This document shows positions 58,501 to 64,000 of a stretch of DNA of 64,000 nt, one piece after another. The stretch is from Aricia agestis. Taxonomy: Eukaryota; Arthropoda; Insecta; Lepidoptera; Lycaenidae. The notes under the pieces were generated by a model, which was given only the letters and a program-made list of their open reading frames with translations, searched no databases and was not told where the DNA came from. The DNA is taken from NCBI RefSeq assembly GCF_905147365.1, contig NC_056409.1, positions 15,505,001 to 15,569,000 on the forward strand, read 5' to 3'. The translations under genes and the position numbers were made by a program. Every line of letters starts with the position of its first letter. The stretch's first letter is position 1.

Positions 58501-61500
58501 GATTTAGGTACCCAGAAAATATGTAGGTATGTAATTATGTGGTCCCAAAACATTTTTATCATCCTATCCTTTAAAACAAGATTAAATAAGGTAACTTTCC
58601 TGAGATTTTTCGTCTTAATATTATGAATGTCTAGCGCTTATAGATTTTGTGGCTACCATAGTGATTATACAGCATGACTAACGTGACCATAGTCAAGGGC
58701 GTCGCCAGCCGATGGCGCAGGGGGGGCAAGTTGACTTTACCTACTACAATTCATACTTTTCTCATTCTCTATAAATGAGAAAAATAGGTAAAGTCGACAG
58801 CACATGAAGCTTTTCACTTGTACTACGAGCCTTACATCTATCACCAGATTTTAATATTATAGTGATCGTTGTTTGCATTATATTTGGCAACTTTTTAGAA
58901 TCTCTTCTAGGGGGGGGGGGGGGGCTGCAGCCGCCCCTCCCTGCCCCCCCTTGGCGACGCCCTTGTTTATAGTTACGTGTCCCGGTGTCCCCGAAATGAT
59001 CTCTGGGATGCCAAATTGTCCCGTTTTCTGAAACAGCGCGAAAATTTTGATTCGATTGATTACTCTGCCATATTTCTCAATACTTATCAATAATGGTAAA
59101 CATATACAGGATGTAACAAACTAACAAACGTAAATGATAATACTTAATGTCTATGTCCCGTAATGTGTATAGAGTTCACTGTAAAAGTAGAGGCGCTGAA
59201 AGCGCAATTATTTTTCACTTTAATATATTATAACCTTAAGTATTACTTAACGCCGCTATTAGGCTGCGTTTCCACTGAAGCGGAGCTGAGCTTAGCGGTG
59301 CCCGAATTGACCAATCGTGCTATTCCAGCGGAATGACAGCGAAGCGGAGCGAAGATTTCGAGCATGGTGATTGGTCAATTCGGCACCGCTAAGTTCCTCT
59401 CCGCTATGCTCCGCGTCAGTGGAAACGCGGCCTTATAGTGCGACAAGGCTTTAAATGAACGTGGGCGGGGGCGTTGCTGGTGAAAGAGAATTGTCAAAAA
59501 TGACGTTTTTGTATGATGGCAGCGTTAGTTCCTTTTTTCGCCACGTAACACGTTCATTTATAGCCGCCAATCCACCGCAGCGCACGGAGAGACTACGCAC
59601 GTGCGTCAAGCTTCGCTTTGTAAGAAAATATATGTGACTGTGTCCACTGCAACCCACGGGCACGCTACGCACGAATTGACTCACGTAGCTTGCTCGAATA
59701 TGGTGCACATGTTACACGTAGCTCAACGCTGGCCACGCTACGCATGCTGTGCACGGGATACACGGAAGCGTGTACATAGTATTCAAAACTGTGCTGCGCT
59801 ACAGTTGTACATAGTCGTGGCCGTGTGCATAGCGTGTGCTGCAGTGGAAACGTTGACCCACGTAGTCAAACTAATAAATCCGTGCGCCGCGTGGCCGTGC
59901 ACAGCGTGCGCCGCGGTGGAATGGCGGCTTTAGTCTTCCCGCGCGCGGTGTCCATGCGTTAGGTATATCATTATTTAACCAGTGATCAATTGATATATTT
60001 TTAATTTATTTTTTTCATCTAATACATAATATAATATTCTATAATTTCATCTTATACATAATAGCCAAATATCACGTCCTCGAGTATTGAACATGACTCA
60101 CCAGTCATGCTGTAAGTATATTCTCTTTGGTGGCTACCCAATTTTATAAAGTCGTTTTGATTTTTAACATACCTACTCGGAGTATAACTATTGAATAGAT
60201 TATAATGAATTTGTTTTAGGAGCTCATAAAAATAAAGGAGTCCGGTCGCGTCCGCCACATCGGGGTGTCCAACATGAACGAGGAGCAGATAAACCGTTTC
60301 ACCAAACTGTACAAACCGGAATGTTTACAAATAGAGATCAACGTGACATGCCAGCAAACGTCCTTGGTGGCCGAGGCGAAACGACTGGGCATTCCCGTCG
60401 TCGCCTACTCGCCGCTCGGCTCGCGGGCCATGGCTCAAGTACTAGCTGCCAAGACTGGGTAAGGGCGAGTAATTGAACTCATTAGTTTCCTTCCTAGATG
60501 CACTAGTAAATTGAAGCAAGCATCAAGGTCTCTTGAGTGGTGGAGGTCGGCAGTACGACGTCTCCAAACAAAATGGCAATTTTGGCAATTCAATGGTCTT
60601 TGCTGATTTTTAGGATTCCGTAGCGAAATGGTAAAAAACGGAACCCTTTTAGATTCGTCATGTCTGTCTGTCCGTCTGTCTGTCTGTCTGTCTGTCCGTC
60701 CATATGTCATAGCCACTTTTCTCCGAAACTATAAGAGCTAGGTATACTATTGAAACTTGGCAAGTAGATGTAGTATGTGAACCGCAATAAGATTTTGATA
60801 CAAAAATGGAAAAATAATTAAAAATTTTAGGGGTCCCCATAGGTACAACTGAAACAAAAAAAAATTTTTTTCATCTAACCTTTGCGTGTGGGGGTATCTA
60901 TGGATATTCGATAGGTATTAGGAGATCTAGCCAGTAGTTTTTTTATGCGTCATAAATGGTAAACCTTAATTTTACATTTATTAAATCAACTGAATTATAA
61001 TAAAAAATCGGCCAAGTGCGAGTTAAACTCGCGCACGAAAGGTTCCGTACCTCAATCGAGCAAAAATAGGCTGAAAATTGAGTTTTTTTGTATGGGAGCC
61101 CCCCTTAATTATTTAATTTATTTAAATTATATTATTGTTATTAAAGTACAGATATAACTGAGTCTTTCGTCAATATTTCAAGTGCCTATGTGTTGCAGTT
61201 ATTGATATCGAGCAAAAAATAGCAAACAAATCACGTTTGTTGTATGGGAGCCCCTGTTAAATATTAATTTTATTTTGTTTTTAGTATTTCTTGTCATAGC
61301 GGCAACAGACATACACAATCTGTGAATATTTCAGAAATCTAGCTATAGCGGTGCTTGAGTTACAGCCTGGAGACACACAGACAGACAGACGGACAGACAT
61401 TAAAGTCTTGGTGATAGGGTCCCGTTTTTACCCTTTGGGTACGGAACCCTAAAAATAAATCAAAAACCTTTTAATTTCATAAAATAAACCTTATTACTGC

Positions 61501-62212
61501 TGCGGAACCCCTCGTGGGCGAGTCCAACTCCCACCTGGCCGGTTTTATTTGAAATTCGCTTTACCAACGTAGGAATTACTGACAAAGATTTTTGATTGTT
61601 TATTTTGATGTACTTAATAAATGGCAACAAAACGTCTTCATGACCAATTTACATTAATACAATTTTTTGTCCATGTCTGTCCAATTTTATAATTTATCGG
61701 ACAAGGGCTACAAACACTGTACCTCTATGTGTGCCCTAACTTATTTTGTCCGCTGCCCACTTTGACAAAAAAATATGTTTGAGCGCCCCCATTGTTTCAA
61801 TTTCAAATGTATCCAGATGAAATAAATTACCCCCCAACATCAGTATATATTATAAGTCTATGCCCCCCAATAAGCCTCTACAAAACGCCCCCATTTTTTC
61901 TGGATCCCACACCAGTTACCCTTTAGACCTTCAGCGCCCACTTTGGGAAAGACTGCTCTATGTTATTATGTGTAAATCGTATACTGTGCAATGTGCATTA
62001 TATTATGTTGGTATACAGTGTAGCTATTTTATTAATAAGAGCTTTATAATATTCATTATAGTCGTGAGTATCCGAACTTGCTGGAGTTGCCAGAGGTGAA
62101 AAGTATTGCAACGGCGCATTCACGAAGTTCGGCCCAAATCTTACTGCGCTACCTGCTGCAGTGCGGAGTCGCCGCCATCCCTAAGAGCACCTCACCTAAA
62201 CGGATCAAAGAG
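52587..62212 (+). CDS. Second aldo-keto reductase, five exons visible (277 codons), last exon not found in window
   Basis: NADPH-dependent reductase of the AKR superfamily. Exons: 52587-52658, 53520-53700, 55971-56158, 60220-60458, 62062-62212, all in phase. The N-terminus is MSVPKYITLAGGDKMPRLGF. The catalytic set is complete: Asp46 and Tyr51 in YRHIDTAAAYENEKAIG, Lys80 in VVTKLPPS, His113 in LYLIHTPFGFEYVPG. GVSNMNEEQINR and AAIPKSTSPKRIKE mark the cofactor side. The frame ends in KE at a gtaaac donor, at the same place as the penultimate junction of the AKR at 27321-28771; a final exon of about 150 nt is expected beyond 64000. If the donor is not used, translation stops after 16 more codons at 62263. 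Introns are 0.9-4.1 kb and full of repeats. Confidence 0.92.
54000..54882. repeat. Two adjacent dispersed repeats in AKR intron 2
   Basis: The first ends 'cctcctcctttttggaagtc' followed by 'ggttaaaaaaaac' (about 54424). The second starts near 54530 (tgcgcggcgtcgcccgcg) and ends aaacaaacaaac plus 'tctagtataga' near 54880. It shares 'cagtagttcctgagattagc' with other copies in the window. 54890-55960 shows nothing recognisable. Confidence 0.65.
57571..57969 (+). CDS. Unknown single-exon protein, 132 aa, inside AKR intron 3
   Basis: I do not recognise this protein. It is an uninterrupted frame from MVVIKFAVPNQLKISRPSQL to a stop at 57967-57969, in the same orientation as the host gene but outside its exons. 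The N-terminal two thirds is polar and rich in Lys, Ser and Asp, probably disordered. The C-terminus is hydrophobic and basic (KFLKLVPKLL), followed by a cysteine cluster, CPCC, and GGGNED. There is no signal peptide or long membrane segment. A splice-acceptor-like tract lies at about 57425-57440, which could mark an upstream non-coding exon, and an aataaa occurs near 58424. It could be a lineage-specific gene, a retained retrocopy, or a chance frame. Confidence 0.5.
   Translation: MVVIKFAVPNQLKISRPSQLDYNFKKPSCKPKENEKYVSRNRVPVSCADLHNSGDDFVTKTDRTKPDHSGDQKYIEKKEVSCDRPVTKVQSTVASAGKNIAIEGACKASLKNKFLKLVPKLLCPCCGGGNED
58694..58965. mobile_element. MITE with caagggcgtcgcca ends and a G homopolymer
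   Basis: The inverse ends caagggcgtcgcca and tggcgacgcccttg flank 272 bp. Near the right end is a run of about 16 G, partly mirrored by C-rich sequence. No clear target duplication. Confidence 0.7.
59106..59220. mobile_element. Half copy of the tatacaggRtgtaacaaa MITE
   Basis: It matches the left arm of the element at 26864-27109 (tataatactta-like spacing, tagagttcactgtaaaagta, ggcgctgaaag), then stops. The right arm is missing. Confidence 0.65.
59262..59432. mobile_element. 171-bp MITE with TTA duplication (ggctgcgtttccact family)
   Basis: The ends ggctgcgtttccactga and 'cagtggaaacgcggcc' are inverse, with arms continuing through gcggagc and 'attgaccaatc'. TTA flanks both sides (59259-59261, 59433-59435). 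A partial relative lies near 11783. Confidence 0.85.
59436..59931. mobile_element. Two further MITEs directly abutting the previous one
   Basis: 59436-59550 is a diverged member of the gacaaggctttaaatgaacg family seen at 37325-37479. 59561-59931 has inverse ends agccgccaatccaccg and cggtggaatggcggct around a GC-rich interior rich in 'cacgcta' and 'acgtag' motifs. Together with 59262-59432 this makes a run of three elements. Confidence 0.7.
60605..61555. mobile_element. Dispersed element with ggttccgtacc ends and (TCTG)n/(CAGA)n runs
   Basis: The left end 'ttttaggattccgtagcg' is followed by 'cggaaccc' and a (ctgt)n run at 60662-60700. The right side has the mirrored 'cagacagacagacggacaga' and 'gggtacggaaccctaaaaa' (61435-61455), then ggtgggag-type sequence inverse to 'ggccaagtgcgagtt' at 61011. 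This is a common lepidopteran repeat in AKR intron 4. The short ORFs here are artefacts. Confidence 0.7.
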
Positions 62213-62262
62213 GTAAACTTATCAGAGGAACATTGTAATTCTTGGGATGAAAAAGTAGCCTA

Positions 62263-64000
62263 GCTGTGTTCATTCACAATTGAAGAGAAGACATGAGTGG
62301 ATAAAGTGGATAACGTTAATTTTATAACATAAAACTATTTCTCTTTTATCCCTTACAATTTGAACAAACCTTGTAACGTAACTACTTCATCATCTACATC
62401 TAGCTATACATAGAAGCCACATTTTTTTATTTCAAATAGTTTTCTCGGTCCTAAAGCCTCCATTTATATGCAAAAAAAAACGACAGTTTTCAAATTGTTA
62501 GTTACCTACTACATCCACGCATGAGAGAGAGAGAGATGAGAATGGGGTTCAGTTGTTTTTTCTTAAGGCGAGGATAAACCCCAATTTGTTATTCCGTGAC
62601 TCTCGGTTTACCTAGTTCCAATATAATAACGAAGTGTTAAAAAATATGAGATATAAAGCACAATATTTAAAATACCTTAAACCGTAAACATTTTAATAAA
62701 ACGTAATACTTTGGCTGTAATTAATTTACAAACTCACCTCCGAAAAAACTCTATTTCATCGAAATATAAGTATTAACTAGGATAATTATACATTTTATTT
62801 TAATAAATTGTTAGTAAATGTATATTAAAATTTCTTTAACCGAACAATTTTGTTTCTTAATATTTATTTCTAAAGATATTTAAAAAAAACAAGAAAAATA
62901 GAGAAGATCCGCCCTTGTTGTCACAATTTTATGCTAAGCTAAAATGAATCTTATTGCGATGCGTATACGCTTGGTCTTTGGTTGTGTGCAAGGTTATCGT
63001 TTTTGATTGAGATTGATCCCCGCCTTAAGTATCACACTTAATATTTATGTGGACTCTCCGGGCGAGCACACCCGCGCGGCGCGCCTTGACGACGCCCAAT
63101 TCGCAACGTGCAGCAGAAATCGTAATATTTTAATTTCGCCATAACATTAAAACCAAACGTCCAATTTTAATCATTCAAAGACCAAATATTATTTACATTA
63201 ACTGTACTTAGTAATGAAATAATTTATTTTGATAAGAATTAATGCCATAAGTAAAATAAAGGCATTTAAATGTAGTCCAAAAACATTTCAAGATTTTTTA
63301 ATAAAAAAATGGTTATTGTGCCTCACTCAACATAGATAGGTATAGTGTGTCGCGGACTTTTTTGTAGATATTTCAAAGATCTACATTTACTTAGAACATT
63401 TTATGGTTCTATCTTTTATAGTTTAGGCAGCGTACGCGAAAAAAGTAACATTTCTGGTTGATTTTTTACACCTTGCGTCCGAAAATCCCAAATAAGATAT
63501 TTGGGACCCTATTTTTTCCAAAAGAAAATTTAGCCTATGTTCAGCAGAATTAATGTAGGATTCCAATGGTAAAAGAATCTTTCAAATCGGTCCAGTAGTT
63601 TCGGAGCCTATTCAAGACAAACAAACAATCAAATCTTTCCTCTTTATAATAGTAGTGTAGATTGCAAAATAAGATATTTTAATTAAATATTTAACAAAAA
63701 CTGACTTCAAAATTTTTTTACCATTATTATATAGTACTTTATAGTACTATATAATATTGGTAAAAAATTTTTGAAGTCAGTTTAACATAATTTGAAGTCA
63801 ATTGTAACATATCCATACTAATATTATAACTTTATAAGTATGAAACAAACAGACTGTTTGTTTGTCTGTCAATGACTTCTTCACGCTCAAACCACCGAGC
63901 GGACTTTGCATAAATTTGGCATGGAAACACTTTGAGCCCCGGGAAAGGAAAAATAGTACTTTTTGTCCCGGGATTTTTTTTATGTCACGCGGGAACCGTA
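62263..64000. other. Right end of window: presumed AKR intron 5 with repeats
   Basis: No exon fitting the AKR C-terminus is visible. 63110-63662 is another copy of the family at 22280-22828 (shared 'aaaccaaacgtccaattttaa'; end 'cctctttataatagtagtg'). 63699-63783 is a foldback with arms aaaactgacttcaaaa and ttttgaagtcagttt. A further repeat start (ccatactaatattataa) follows at 63810. Confidence 0.6.

Noticed and set aside
59455..59933. Short ORFs at 59.4-59.9 kb as genes
   Set aside because: They lie entirely inside adjoining inverted-repeat MITEs.

Overview
The window looks like nuclear DNA from an insect, most likely a moth or butterfly (Lepidoptera). It is AT-rich. Its genes have many short exons with GT-AG introns. 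The introns and intergenic DNA are packed with small dispersed repeats of lepidopteran type, including several copies that begin with the 'tagcgacccgccccggc' motif. It also carries an intact mariner, CR1/L2- and RTE-type LINE remnants, and many foldback (MITE-like) elements. There is no sign of prokaryotic gene organisation.

Layout. (1) Minus strand, 1-19393: the first 22 exons (1061 codons) of an axonemal dynein heavy chain of the outer-arm beta type. The gene runs off the left edge. Its introns hold a 4.98-kb hAT-like element with a LINE inside it, an intact mariner transposon and a 21-copy 27-bp minisatellite. (2) Plus strand, 20504-26741: a complete 13-exon MCM5 gene (729 aa), head-to-head with the dynein gene across about 1.1 kb. 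(3) Minus strand, 27321-28771: a complete six-exon aldo-keto reductase (329 aa). (4) Plus strand, 29525-43514: the N-alpha-acetyltransferase NAA40 (NatD), 239 aa in five exons, the first coding only two codons. (5) Minus strand, 31705-36320: a complete UDP-glycosyltransferase (553 aa) lying wholly inside NAA40 intron 3. (6) Minus strand, 45009-47085: a three-exon homeobox gene (208 aa) with an eh1-like repressor motif. It is easy to miss because the homeodomain is split between exons. (7) Plus strand from 52587: a second aldo-keto reductase with very long introns. Five exons are visible and the last coding exon seems to lie beyond the window. A single-exon 132-aa ORF of unknown function sits in its third intron.

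Exon boundaries were set by hand from GT/AG signals, reading-phase agreement across every junction and similarity to known families. In all the multi-exon genes the phases close without a frameshift. The genes do not form one pathway: replication licensing (MCM5), histone N-terminal acetylation (NAA40), redox and conjugative metabolism (two AKRs, UGT), ciliary or sperm motility (dynein) and transcription control (homeobox) are simply neighbours. The most unusual points are the nested UGT, the orphan intronic ORF, the divergent homeobox gene, the charged insertion in the dynein tail, and a swarm of elements with 3-bp TTA/TAA target duplications.
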